From CmP2 sp052084925 (GTDB lineage: Bacteria; Actinomycetota; Actinomycetes; Actinomycetales; Micrococcaceae), in contig JBQDEV010000001.1 of assembly GCA_052084925.1 (NCBI GenBank), forward strand, positions 248,001 to 312,000: a stretch of DNA of 64,000 nucleotides, in the 5' to 3' direction. Under the pieces are notes generated by a model, which saw only the letters and a program-made list of their open reading frames with translations, was not told the DNA's origin and ran no database searches. Shown here piece by piece: positions 43,761-52,435 of this stretch; the first letter of the stretch is position 1, and every line of letters starts with the position of its first letter. The position numbers were made by a program, and so were the translations under genes.

Positions 43761-44866
43761 GCGCTACGCTCCCATTCCACCGGCTCGGCCGCGTCGAAGA
43801 CCATCAGGTCGGACGGATCGATTTGCACCCATGCCGAGTCACCCTTGACCAAGTTCTGAGACTTCGAGGCCAGCACGCGGAACCTGTACTCGCCGCACCG
43901 CAGGACGAACTCCAGGCTCGTACCGAGGAACAGCACATCTAGCACGGTGCATTCCAAGGCGTTGGGACCGGTAGGACGCTCGCGGCTCAGCGTCCCGGAC
44001 TCGGGGCGCCAGAGCAGGTTCACGTCGACGCCCGATCGGTCCGAAGCGTCAGCAGCCACGAGCGGGCCGACGCTGGTTTCAAAACCCTTGCCGGTCCCGG
44101 TGCCGTGCATCTCGTTGGTGGTGCCGATGAATTTCGCCACGTACTCGGTCGCCGGGCGCAGGTAGATCTCCGAGGGTGCGCCAACCTGTTGCACCTTGCC
44201 CTGATCCAACACCGCAATCCGGGTCGCCAACTCCATTGCCTCCGACTGGTCGTGGGTGACAAAGACGGCGGTGAATCCCAGGCGGCGTTGCGTGGCCAGC
44301 AGTTCAAATCGGAGCTGCTCGCGCACCTTGGCATCCACATTGGACAACGGTTCGTCAAAGAGGACCACGGGTGAGTCATTGACCAGCGCCCGAGCCAGTG
44401 CCACGCGTTGCTGCTGACCACCACTGAGCTGACCGGGATACTGGTTGCCCAGATCGCCAATACCGACCGTGTTCAGCACCTCCGAGACGCGCTTATCCAT
44501 CTGCTTGCGCGGTCGCCGTCCTCGATTCTCGAGGGGGTATCGCACGTTCTGGTGAGCGGTCATGTGCGGCCAGAGCGCATACGACTGGAACATCATGCTG
44601 AGGCCACGGCGATCCGGCGGCAGTAGCACTTTCTCCGAGCTGGAGTACACGGTGGTGCCGCCAACCTCGATGCGCCCGCTGTCCGGAGTCTCTAAGCCAG
44701 CGATCGAGCGCAACAGCGTGGTCTTACCGCATCCGGAGGGGCCGAGCAGCACAACGAACTCCCCCGGTTCGATGGTGAGGTCGGCGTTGTCGATAGCGTT
44801 AACGACGGCCCCGTCGCGGCGGACAAACCGCTTGGTTAGCCCTGCGATGTCCACTGAATACTGCAT
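43757..44866 (-). CDS. ABC importer ATPase (PotA/FbpC type)
   Basis: A 369-residue ATPase: Walker A 'GPSGCGKTT', signature 'LSGGQQQRVALARAL', Walker B 'VVLFDEPLSNVD', His-loop 'VFVTHDQSEA', then a C-terminal TOBE-like domain from about residue 240. The ATG at 44866 follows GGGGAGA at 3 bases. It is the first gene of the five-gene operon and faces the PaaX-family gene across a short region with large inverted repeats. Confidence 0.9.
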   Translation of the reverse strand: MQYSVDIAGLTKRFVRRDGAVVNAIDNADLTIEPGEFVVLLGPSGCGKTTLLRSIAGLETPDSGRIEVGGTTVYSSSEKVLLPPDRRGLSMMFQSYALWPHMTAHQNVRYPLENRGRRPRKQMDKRVSEVLNTVGIGDLGNQYPGQLSGGQQQRVALARALVNDSPVVLFDEPLSNVDAKVREQLRFELLATQRRLGFTAVFVTHDQSEAMELATRIAVLDQGKVQQVGAPSEIYLRPATEYVAKFIGTTNEMHGTGTGKGFETSVGPLVAADASDRSGVDVNLLWRPESGTLSRERPTGPNALECTVLDVLFLGTSLEFVLRCGEYRFRVLASKSQNLVKGDSAWVQIDPSDLMVFDAAEPVEWERSA

Positions 44867-44915
44867 TGTTCTCCCCTGCGTGCGAATCTGCGAACGATCC
44901 GCTTGGTGAGAGCTG

Positions 44916-44932
44916 GATCACATCTTGTGATC
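44916..44932. promoter_or_regulatory. GATCACA-TCT-TGTGATC palindrome
   Basis: A perfect 7-base inverted repeat with 3-base centre, 50 bases upstream of the ABC ATPase start and abutting the larger repeat. It would lie around the -10 region for leftward transcription, which suits repression. Confidence 0.5.
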
Positions 44933-44977
44933 TATTGTTGTCAAAATTCTGTAGTGCTCAAGAGATTGACAACAATA
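44933..44977. promoter_or_regulatory. Perfect 12-bp inverted repeat with facing -35 boxes
   Basis: TATTGTTGTCAA (44933-44944) and TTGACAACAATA (44966-44977) are exact complements, 21 bases apart, so half-site centres are 33 bases (three turns) apart. Each arm contains TTGACA oriented outward: one -35 box for the ABC/P450 operon and one for the PaaX-family operon. A PaaX-type dimer bound here would block both. Confidence 0.7.
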
Positions 44978-45028
44978 ATCGCGTACTCTGGTTTGATGGC
45001 GCGATTCACTACAGCGGAAAGGTCCCCA

Positions 45029-45973
45029 ATGCCTACCCACCTCCTGGAATCACTACGTGCCGAGCTCCTCGACGGCCCGCGCCCCCGCCAAATGCTCGTC
45101 ACGCTCTTCGCCGACTACTGGCTCAACGACGGTGCCTCGGTGCCCTCAGGGGCGCTCGTCGATCTCATGGAACACTTTGACGTGCCCGCCAGCGGCACGC
45201 GAACCTTGCTCAGCCGCCTCTCGCGCGACGGCCGCCTCGCATCGCACAAAGAAGGACGTCGCACCTTTTACTCGCTCGCAGAGACGCCGCACCGTCAGCT
45301 CCGACAGGGCTTCGACTCAATGTCTGCCTTCGGTCGAATTCCCGATGCCGACCCGCCGCAGTGGACCTGCCTGACCTTCACCATCGTCGAGAGCCAGCGC
45401 GCCCAGCGCGCCAAATTGCATCGGGGGCTAGGCTGGCTGGGCTACGCACCGCTGTACGACGGTGTCTGGATCAGCCCTCGCCCCAGCAGCGCTGCGGTCC
45501 AAGGATTACTCGAGGACCTCGGCGTCGAGCACGCCACGCTCTTCGAGGCGACGGCCCGCCGGGCGGGCCGCAGCCACGGGGCGCCAACGGACGCCTGGGA
45601 CATCGAGCACATGCAGTCCGTCTACACCCGCTTCCTGGAGCAGATGGAACGAGCACACGACTATGCCCACTCCGGACAGATCACTGCACCAGAATCGCTT
45701 GTTATGCGCACGCAATTGATCAACGTCTGGCGCGCTTTCCCTCGACTGGATCCAGGCCTCCCCTTGAGCATGCTCCCTGATGCCTGGCCGCGCGCCGAGG
45801 CTGCCGACGCATTCCGTTCGCTCTACAACACCCTGGAACCGGCCGCGACCAGCGTCGTGCGCGACACCGTCGAGAGGCACTCCCCGTCGCATGTTGGCGA
45901 AGTGCAGTCGCACCAGGTTCCACAGGAACAACCAAGCGCCCCTCACTGGAAGCCATTACATTTCAGATACTAG
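45029..45973 (+). CDS. PaaX-family transcriptional regulator
   Basis: A 314-residue regulator. An N-terminal winged HTH of PaaX type ('RQMLVTLFADYWLNDGASVP', 'GTRTLLSRLSRDGRLASHKE') is followed by the PaaX central and C-terminal domains ('YAPLYDGVWISPRP', 'WRAFPRLDPGLPLSMLP', 'DAWPRAEAADAFRSLY'). PaaX-type repressors usually respond to an aryl-CoA such as phenylacetyl-CoA, which agrees with the CoA-transferase gene that follows. The ATG at 45029 has GAAAGG 6 bases upstream; upstream in-frame starts lie within the promoter region. It diverges from the ABC/P450 operon and is likely the switch for both. Confidence 0.87.
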   Translation: MPTHLLESLRAELLDGPRPRQMLVTLFADYWLNDGASVPSGALVDLMEHFDVPASGTRTLLSRLSRDGRLASHKEGRRTFYSLAETPHRQLRQGFDSMSAFGRIPDADPPQWTCLTFTIVESQRAQRAKLHRGLGWLGYAPLYDGVWISPRPSSAAVQGLLEDLGVEHATLFEATARRAGRSHGAPTDAWDIEHMQSVYTRFLEQMERAHDYAHSGQITAPESLVMRTQLINVWRAFPRLDPGLPLSMLPDAWPRAEAADAFRSLYNTLEPAATSVVRDTVERHSPSHVGEVQSHQVPQEQPSAPHWKPLHFRY

Positions 45974-46055
45974 ACGCGCGTCATTAGTTTGCGATACATT
46001 TACGGGACCCCGATCGCTGCACCGCCAGCGGCTCACCTGCGACTGGAGGCCCCAC

Positions 46056-47294
46056 ATGCGTCGCCCCTTAGCTGGCTACACCGTCATCGACCTCACGACC
46101 GCGCTCGCCGGCCCCTATGCCACCCTGTTGCTCGCCGGACTCGGGGCACGCGTGATCAAAGTAGAGAATCCGGCCAGCGGCGGGGATCCTGCCCGCAATA
46201 ACGCGCCATACGCCACCCCCGACGGACTCAGTCTCAGCCGCACCTCGGCGCAGGATCAATCCCTGTCCCACCTGGTCCGGTCCCGGAACAAAGAGAGCAT
46301 CGTGCTCGACCTGAAGTCCGACGCCGGTCGGCAGGCGCTGCTGGACCTCTGTGCCGAAGCAGATGTATTGGTAGAGAACTTCAGTCCCGGCGTCACGCGG
46401 CGGCTGGGCATCGACTTCGAGACCGTCCGTGAGGTGAACTCCACGCTGATCTACACCTCGATCAGCGGGTTCGGCGCGCAAGCCACCAATGACCGCGCCA
46501 TGGACACCATCATCCAAGCACTCAGCGGCCTGATGATGACGTCCGGCGAGCCAGGCGGAGAGCCGGTCCGCGCAGGAGTCCCCTTCGCCGACCTGCTCGC
46601 CCCGATCTACGCTGTGCTGGCCACCGTAGTCACTCTGCTCGACGGCGAGCGCGGCGCCGCCCGTGAGGCGAGGCACATCGACGTTTCAATGCTGGGCGCC
46701 CTGACGCATCTGGTGTCCTTCGAACCCTATGAGGCGCTCGAGGAACTCGGGGTGCCTCTGCGCACCGGGCAGTTCGTTCCACGGCTCGCACCGTTCGGCT
46801 CCTTTCCCGCGGCAGATGGGTGGGTGGCGATCTGCGCACCGCTGGACAAATTCGCCGAGGCCCTGCTCTACGCCATGGACGATGACGGACATCCTCGGCG
46901 CGGGGATTACGCGTCCCGGGACGCGCGCGTCCGCCACGCTCAGCTGCTCCATGAAGACATCGCCGCCTGGACCGCCACCCTCACCGTCGACGCACTGCTG
47001 GATCGGCTGACTCATGCTGGAGTCCCTGTCGCTGAGGTTCGCTCGCCAGAAGCCGCGGTTCGGGACGAGCGCGTGCGCGAACGCGAGGACATCGTCGATG
47101 TCGGAGCCCTGTCCGGCATGACGCGCGACACCGTGCTCGGGCCGGGCATCCCCTTCACGGTCAGCGGCTTGGAGGTCGGGTTCGACCGTGCCGCCCGTCC
47201 TCTCGGCGCAGATACCGCAACGATCCTCAGCGAGCTACTTGGTTATAGCCCCGACCAGGTTGCCACCGTACTCGGAACCTCGCATGAGGCCTGA
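46056..47294 (+). CDS. CaiB/BaiF class III CoA-transferase
   Basis: A 412-residue family III CoA-transferase that moves CoA between carboxylic acids. 'VIDLTTALAGPYATLLLAGL', 'VIKVENPASGGDPAR', 'RNKESIVLDLKSDAGRQALL' and 'ENFSPGVTRRLGIDF' are diagnostic, with the catalytic Asp at 150 in 'DRAMDTIIQALSG'. GGAGG lies 7 bases before the ATG at 46056. It probably activates an acid as CoA thioester for the dehydratase-like pair directly behind; its 3' end overlaps the next gene by 11 bases. Acid identity is unknown. Confidence 0.88.
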   Translation: MRRPLAGYTVIDLTTALAGPYATLLLAGLGARVIKVENPASGGDPARNNAPYATPDGLSLSRTSAQDQSLSHLVRSRNKESIVLDLKSDAGRQALLDLCAEADVLVENFSPGVTRRLGIDFETVREVNSTLIYTSISGFGAQATNDRAMDTIIQALSGLMMTSGEPGGEPVRAGVPFADLLAPIYAVLATVVTLLDGERGAAREARHIDVSMLGALTHLVSFEPYEALEELGVPLRTGQFVPRLAPFGSFPAADGWVAICAPLDKFAEALLYAMDDDGHPRRGDYASRDARVRHAQLLHEDIAAWTATLTVDALLDRLTHAGVPVAEVRSPEAAVRDERVREREDIVDVGALSGMTRDTVLGPGIPFTVSGLEVGFDRAARPLGADTATILSELLGYSPDQVATVLGTSHEA

Positions 47295-48225
47295 TGGTCG
47301 GCCGCTCATCGGCGCGCTGGGCCCCGATACTCCCACCAACCTGATCCGGCAGGCCGGAGTGGAGACCGTCGACCTGTTAGATCTCGTCGCACACGCGCCT
47401 GTGGCCCACCACGACGCCCAACTTCGGGCGCGACGCGCACTAGGCGCGGCAGCTGATGAGGACAGCGTGTCCGTCCTTGCACTGCTGATCAGCGACCCCC
47501 CGGTCTCGGTCCTGGTCGTCTCCAGCGCTTACCAGGCGCACCTCTGGGTGCATCAGGTGCTGCAGCAGTGGCGGCGCGAGGACCCTACACTTCCCGAATC
47601 GCTACTAGTCGACCTGAAGCACAGCGGACGGCCGTCAACACTGCGCTACAACACCGTCCAGTTGAGGAAGATGCAGGCACAGGTGAAGCGCTGGGTCGAC
47701 AACACGGCCGTAGCTTCCCCAAAGGCACCCGCGCCACTCCCCGACGCCGACGGCCATGACCGCTCGCCAGCCGAGCACACGGTTCCGTTGGTGCTCTCCG
47801 GCTCGCAGGTGCGGGACCCGGAACTCCGCCGGGCAATGGCCGCGCAGGGCTATCGGATTGTGGCGGAGGATCACGGAGGTGATTTTTGGGACACCGTCAC
47901 CTTCGACGACGCCCTCGACCCCGTGGTGACAGCCGCCCGTGCCCACGCGCTCCGTCCGCCGCTGGCGCCTGCGGCCTCCCCCACAGACCGATCCGAAGAA
48001 CTGCTACGCATCCTGCGGCGTCAAACCAAACCGGGACATGTTCTCTTCTGCACCCGCACCCACGACGACGCTCCGTTTTGGGATCGGACTCCGACCCTCC
48101 GAGCACTCGAAGCCTCTGGGATCCCCTGGTCCTGGTCGGGCTGGTACCGCGACGATGAGCAAGATCCAGCAACTCAGCACGCCGCCTTGCGAGCCGCACT
48201 GCCTCGAACCGAGGACCGCCGATGA
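47284..48225 (+). CDS. 2-hydroxyacyl-CoA dehydratase/benzoyl-CoA reductase-like subunit, small, cysteine-poor
   Basis: A 313-residue protein. Its layout resembles the smaller subunit of the HgdB/BcrB family: 'SVLVVSSAYQAHLWVHQVL', 'ESLLVDLKHSGRPSTLRYNT', 'LVLSGSQVRDPELRRAM', and near the end 'LRALEASGIPW'. In active family members these segments carry cysteines binding a [4Fe-4S] cluster. Here positions 79-86 are SSAYQAHL, 195-199 EDHGG, and only Cys256 remains. The start at 47284 overlaps the CoA-transferase gene, and the stop overlaps the larger subunit as ATGA. Either it is a cluster-free enzyme or a diverged partner. The family call is from pattern memory, not a search. Confidence 0.62.
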   Translation: MRPDGRPLIGALGPDTPTNLIRQAGVETVDLLDLVAHAPVAHHDAQLRARRALGAAADEDSVSVLALLISDPPVSVLVVSSAYQAHLWVHQVLQQWRREDPTLPESLLVDLKHSGRPSTLRYNTVQLRKMQAQVKRWVDNTAVASPKAPAPLPDADGHDRSPAEHTVPLVLSGSQVRDPELRRAMAAQGYRIVAEDHGGDFWDTVTFDDALDPVVTAARAHALRPPLAPAASPTDRSEELLRILRRQTKPGHVLFCTRTHDDAPFWDRTPTLRALEASGIPWSWSGWYRDDEQDPATQHAALRAALPRTEDRR

Positions 48226-49463
48226 CTCCCCTGAGGCAGTTGGCCCGCGCCGCCAGCCAACACCAGAAAACTTGGTTCGGCGAGGTCCAGCATCGTGTCG
48301 CAGCCGGTGAGCCCTTTGCCTTGGTCAACGCCGATGCTCCACAAGAGATCCTTCGCGCTCTGGACGTCCCGTTCGTCGTCAATCAGTGGTGGGCGTCCGT
48401 GGTGGCCGCCACCGGCCGTGCACCCGCCGCGCTGCAGGCGCTGCGCGACCGTGGCATTCCGGATCAGTCGCGCCAGTACGATGCGCTAGCCCTCGGGTCG
48501 TTGCTGATCGAGGATCCGCCCTGGGGCGGACTTCCGCACCCAGAGATCGCCGCGGTCGAGTCGTCCGGGGACGCCAGCCGCAAAGTTTTCGATGCCTTGT
48601 CCGACGAGATGGGCGCCGACGTCTTCATTTTCGAGCGCACCCACGCCGATACCGTCCCCGAACGCTGGTGGGAGCTCGTTCCGCACCAGTGGGAGAGAGC
48701 CTTCGGTCGGGATCGGGTGGATCTGGTGACGTCGGAGTGCCAGGAGTTCATCGAGTTCCTGGAGGACCGCACCGGTCGGCGACTGCATCTCGATCGTCTC
48801 GCCGCCGTCATGAATCTGGTCAATGAACAGGCCGAGCTGAATCGCAGCACCCGGGATCTGATTGCCTCAGCCCGCCCGACGCCACTGAGCCTCCATGACT
48901 CGATCAACAGCGTCATGATCCCGCAGTGGCATCGCGGCACACCGTGGGGCGTGAACCATGCGCGAGAGTTTAACTCCATCGTCCGACGCGCGGTGGCCGA
49001 ACACGTTGGGCTGGTGCCCCAAGAGCGGCACCGGCTGATGTGGATCGGGAGGGGACTGTGGCACGATATGCGGTTCTACTCGAGCCTGCACGAAACTCAC
49101 GCCGCCGTGTTCGTCTGGAGCATGTACCTGGGCATCGCCGCCGATGGCTATGCCCGCTACGGAGACGATGTCCTGCGCACTCTGGCCTCCCGCTACGTCG
49201 GCATGACGGACCAGCTATACCGTCCCGGGTGGGCCGCACCCTGGTATGCCAAAGAAGCACTGAGTCATGGTGTGAACGGAGTGGTTCACCTCATCGCCGA
49301 CGACGTCCCCGGATCGGGGTTCGTCACCGAGAAGCTTGAACAAATCGGTATCCCCGTCCTGGAGATTCGCGCCAACAACGCTGATCCTCGTTCCCTGGCA
49401 GGTGATCAGCTCACTGGCCTGGTCGGCGAATTCGTTGACGCTCGCCTGCAGCCTCTCGGCTGA
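48222..49463 (+). CDS. 2-hydroxyacyl-CoA dehydratase/benzoyl-CoA reductase-like subunit, large, cysteine-poor
   Basis: A 413-residue protein. 'FALVNADAPQEILRALDVPF' followed by 'VVNQWW', 'VMIPQWHRGTPWGVNHAREF', 'RLMWIGRGLW' and 'AVFVWSMYLGIAADGYARYG' resemble the BcrC/HgdA-like branch. Family members have cluster-ligand cysteines where this protein has 'PDQSRQYDA' (80-88), 'ESSGDASR' (113-120) and 'LIADDVPGSG' (357-366). The only cysteine is Cys173. Known enzymes of this family are oxygen-sensitive and need an ATP-driven activator, and no activator gene is nearby. The pair, the CoA-transferase and the PaaX regulator form one coupled operon, so a CoA-thioester reaction is likely, but its chemistry is open. 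Confidence 0.68.
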   Translation: MTPLRQLARAASQHQKTWFGEVQHRVAAGEPFALVNADAPQEILRALDVPFVVNQWWASVVAATGRAPAALQALRDRGIPDQSRQYDALALGSLLIEDPPWGGLPHPEIAAVESSGDASRKVFDALSDEMGADVFIFERTHADTVPERWWELVPHQWERAFGRDRVDLVTSECQEFIEFLEDRTGRRLHLDRLAAVMNLVNEQAELNRSTRDLIASARPTPLSLHDSINSVMIPQWHRGTPWGVNHAREFNSIVRRAVAEHVGLVPQERHRLMWIGRGLWHDMRFYSSLHETHAAVFVWSMYLGIAADGYARYGDDVLRTLASRYVGMTDQLYRPGWAAPWYAKEALSHGVNGVVHLIADDVPGSGFVTEKLEQIGIPVLEIRANNADPRSLAGDQLTGLVGEFVDARLQPLG

Positions 49464-49499
49464 AAGCCAACGACCAGATTCGGCCAGACCGAGGCTAGG

Positions 49500-50426
49500 T
49501 CATGCCACACTGTCGGCGCTGCGGAATTTCTCATAGGCGATCTCGAGCAGGTCCTGACGTGGCCGTTCGCTCCTCGCTGTGGGGAGGGCGCGAAGCTTAG
49601 CCCCGTGCATTTCCTGAAGCCCATAGCGCAACATCGGTCCGTCGACTTCGTCGAGCAAGTCTTTCCGGATTTCAACGACTAGGTCTGGCCGCACTCCGAG
49701 GAACCCGGAGTCGAAGGCTGCGTGGTGGATCTTGCACAGCGCCATGCCGTTGACGACGGACGCGATCCCCAGCTCGTGCCGGTCGGGGACGATATGCGCG
49801 GCATCCAGCAGTTGGGCGTGGGCCAGGTTGCAGACGGCGCAGTGGTTTCGATAGGCCGCCAACACTGTGGAGCGAAACACCGGTTGGTGCAACCGGACCT
49901 TGTTCTGTCGCGTGATGTAGCGACGCATGGACGCTTCCAGTGGCGAGCCGTCCACGATGGAAGGAAAAAGCTCGGTCTCCTCAACCGGCGTGAGCACGAA
50001 ACGGTGTTGATCGTATTCCTCGGCGACAATGAACACTGGAGCGATGACTTGAAAGCGCGCAGGACTCATTGCAACACCGACAAACCAGATCAGGGGCAGG
50101 CGCTGATCCATGGCCCGCCGAAGACCCCTGTTCTCTGGATGCCCCGGATCGTCACCGCGCCAGGCGTAACGGATCAGGCCGTCGGACCCGATGTCGTCTT
50201 CATAAGGACGTTTGGCGCCAGGAGCGCGGTAAACGGTCTGAAAAGACAAAGCAGCGTCCCACCCAGCTGGCTTCCTGATTCCCTGCTGACCCGACTGGAG
50301 CAGAAACCGCTCGCCGTCGAAGTGGAAATCTTGGATCTCCTCCCGCGTGAGCGCTGTCAGACCCTCATCCGTGCGTATCTTCAGCCATTCGATCGCAGCA
50401 TCTCGGAGTCCTGGGGGCTCTGCCAT
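49500..50426 (-). CDS. HNH endonuclease, restriction-type
   Basis: A 308-residue protein. The C-terminal third has an HNH domain with 'NHCAVCNLAHAQLLDAAHIV' and 'NGMALCKIHHAAFDSGFLGV', the pattern seen in predicted HNH restriction endonucleases. The N-terminal 180 residues contain 'SGQQGIRKPAGWDAALSFQT', a stretch found in nucleases with a DNA-recognition domain that may sense modified bases. No methyltransferase is adjacent, so a type IV-like (modification-dependent) role is possible. It converges on the dehydratase operon with 36 bases between. Confidence 0.72.
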   Translation of the reverse strand: MAEPPGLRDAAIEWLKIRTDEGLTALTREEIQDFHFDGERFLLQSGQQGIRKPAGWDAALSFQTVYRAPGAKRPYEDDIGSDGLIRYAWRGDDPGHPENRGLRRAMDQRLPLIWFVGVAMSPARFQVIAPVFIVAEEYDQHRFVLTPVEETELFPSIVDGSPLEASMRRYITRQNKVRLHQPVFRSTVLAAYRNHCAVCNLAHAQLLDAAHIVPDRHELGIASVVNGMALCKIHHAAFDSGFLGVRPDLVVEIRKDLLDEVDGPMLRYGLQEMHGAKLRALPTARSERPRQDLLEIAYEKFRSADSVA

Positions 50427-50472
50427 GTATAGCAGCCTATCTCAGTGCCGGCGAGCTCAGCTGAAGCCTCAT

Positions 50473-52332
50473 TCACGGGTAGGGCAGCGGGTGTTCGACC
50501 AGGTCGTAGTGGCCCAGTTCTGGGGTGCTGAGCTGCTCGCGGGCGCTGCGCAGCCAGGTGGCCAGGTGGTGCATCTCCTCGGACTCGTCGTCGGGATAGT
50601 CGCGGGCGAAGCGCTCCGGATCTTCCAGGGCCAGCACCTTCTGCAGGTACCCGCCCGGGCCGCCCGAATCCTCCGGCGGGCAGTCGCCGTCGATACTGAG
50701 TAGCTCAGCATCCTCGCCAGCCACCCGTGTGCCCACCGGGCTGATGAGCATCTCCCAGTTGTCCCCGTAGTCGTAGGTCAGCAGCAGCGTCGCCCCGGAC
50801 TCGCGTAGTACCTGGCCGACCCGCAGCTCGGCGGCCAGCGGGGTGTCGGTATCATCGGCGATCCCCTCGGAAGACACAGCCACCTGCTGACGTCCATCGG
50901 CGACGTCGAGCTGCCACAGATGGGTGAGCTCCCAGCCGAACATCACCAGGATCGTCTCGATGGCGGCGTGCAGGTTCGCGTCCAGTGGCACCGACATGCG
51001 CCGGCTCACCGGATCCGGCATGTTCTGCAGCTCGATGGTGAACTCGACGTGTTCGACGTCGTCGCGTTCTTCCTCGTCGACCGTGTTCTCCTCCATCAGT
51101 TGGCGCAGCAGCTCCTCGGGGGAGGTGGCGGCCGCGCTGATCAGGCTGTCGGCGTAGTCTTGCGCGGACTCGTAGGCGACGGTGGGGCTGAGGCGGTCCA
51201 GCACCGCGCCGTCGGGCCCGTGGCCCTGCACGTAGCCGGAGCGCAGCATCCACCCCAGCACCGCGGTCTCCACGGAGAAACGGCGCCATTCGTGGCTGGA
51301 CTCCACCAGGGGCGCGAATCCCTCGGCGACGACGGCGCGCTTGTCGGCGATGCGGATGAGCCCGGTCTCGCGCAGAGCGGCCCAGGCTTCGTCCACCAGG
51401 GGCAGCTCCCCCGCCTGCAGCACCGGGGCCTCGCCGTCGGTCTCATCGTCGGCGTCATGCTCCGGCTCGTCCGGATCCCCGTGGAGCTCGACCAGCCAGG
51501 GCGATTCAGCGGCCAACCGGCGCAACTCGGCCACGGGCATCCGCCCGGTGGCGGTGGCGGCGACTGGCTGCCAGGCAACGAAGCAAAACACTTCGAGGGC
51601 GACCGTGGTGAGCGGGTACTCGGCGTGCAGGGCGGGCAGTAGCTCGGCCGCCCCGGGCACCAGTCCGTGGGTCACGGCGGCCAGGGTGCCCAGGGCGCGG
51701 GCCTGGGCGATCTGGGTGAAGGGCAGCTGCAGGGGCTCCTCGAGGTGGACCAGCACCTGCTGCTCCAGCGGGGTGAGCTGCTCGCCGTCGGAGGCTTTGA
51801 GCAGCACATCGATCTCGGCGGCGCTGTGCAGCATGGGGATACCGAAGGGGTCGACGGAGACGCGCACCGGGGACCCGGATTCGCCGTCGGCGTCGTCGTC
51901 GAGGTGGTGATCAAGGGTCAGGCGTGCCCGCCAGCCGCGGGCCGGGTCGATCTCGGCGTAGAGCTCGGCGTCGGGGCGGAACAGCTGCGCGAACTGCAGG
52001 CGGCTGAGGTCCTGGACAGCATCTTCGTTGGAGGTCTCGCGCCAGGCGGCGGCCACCCCGAAACACACCGGATCGGCGCCCTCCCGGGTGAGTAGTGCTG
52101 ACTGCTGAGGCTCCATCCCGGCGGCGGCCCACAGCACGTACATCACGTGCTCGGCGGGCAGGGACACATCCAGCTGCACGCGCACCGTGAGCGGGTGCTC
52201 CATGCCGGTGGTGGCCAGCTGCACGGTGCGCACCGTGGCCTCGGGAACCGGATCGGGGGTCAGGCGGGCGTCCAGCTCGCGTTCCCATTCCTCGATCTCG
52301 TCCGCGCCGTTGCGGAGGTCTGCCTCAGTCAT
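50473..52332 (-). CDS. Plasmid pRiA4b ORF-3-like family protein
   Basis: A 619-residue cytosolic, acidic protein. The last 190 residues carry the pRiA4b ORF-3 domain: 'EFTIELQNMPDPVSRRMSVP', 'LLTYDYGDNWEMLI', and 'DCPPEDSGGPGGYLQKVLAL'. The N-terminal 430 residues contain a second, poorer copy ('RTVQLATTGMEHPLTVRVQL'), then a region without known domain. Function of this family is not established. The ATG at 52332 is chosen because AAGGTGGGG precedes it; a GTG four codons upstream sits inside that site. Divergent from the next membrane-protein gene by 103 bases. Confidence 0.72.
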   Translation of the reverse strand: MTEADLRNGADEIEEWERELDARLTPDPVPEATVRTVQLATTGMEHPLTVRVQLDVSLPAEHVMYVLWAAAGMEPQQSALLTREGADPVCFGVAAAWRETSNEDAVQDLSRLQFAQLFRPDAELYAEIDPARGWRARLTLDHHLDDDADGESGSPVRVSVDPFGIPMLHSAAEIDVLLKASDGEQLTPLEQQVLVHLEEPLQLPFTQIAQARALGTLAAVTHGLVPGAAELLPALHAEYPLTTVALEVFCFVAWQPVAATATGRMPVAELRRLAAESPWLVELHGDPDEPEHDADDETDGEAPVLQAGELPLVDEAWAALRETGLIRIADKRAVVAEGFAPLVESSHEWRRFSVETAVLGWMLRSGYVQGHGPDGAVLDRLSPTVAYESAQDYADSLISAAATSPEELLRQLMEENTVDEEERDDVEHVEFTIELQNMPDPVSRRMSVPLDANLHAAIETILVMFGWELTHLWQLDVADGRQQVAVSSEGIADDTDTPLAAELRVGQVLRESGATLLLTYDYGDNWEMLISPVGTRVAGEDAELLSIDGDCPPEDSGGPGGYLQKVLALEDPERFARDYPDDESEEMHHLATWLRSAREQLSTPELGHYDLVEHPLPYP

Positions 52333-52435
52333 CTCGATCCCCACCTTCGGGTCGGCCCGGAGCCGCCCGGGCTTTACCTCAGCGTAGCGCCCGCGCGGCG
52401 TCGTGTCAGTCCCGACGGTGCTCTAGGGTGGATCC

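Noticed and set aside
40940..44866. Ferric iron importer
   Set aside because: The transporter class includes iron systems, but co-transcription with two P450s and a PaaX-type regulator argues for an organic substrate.
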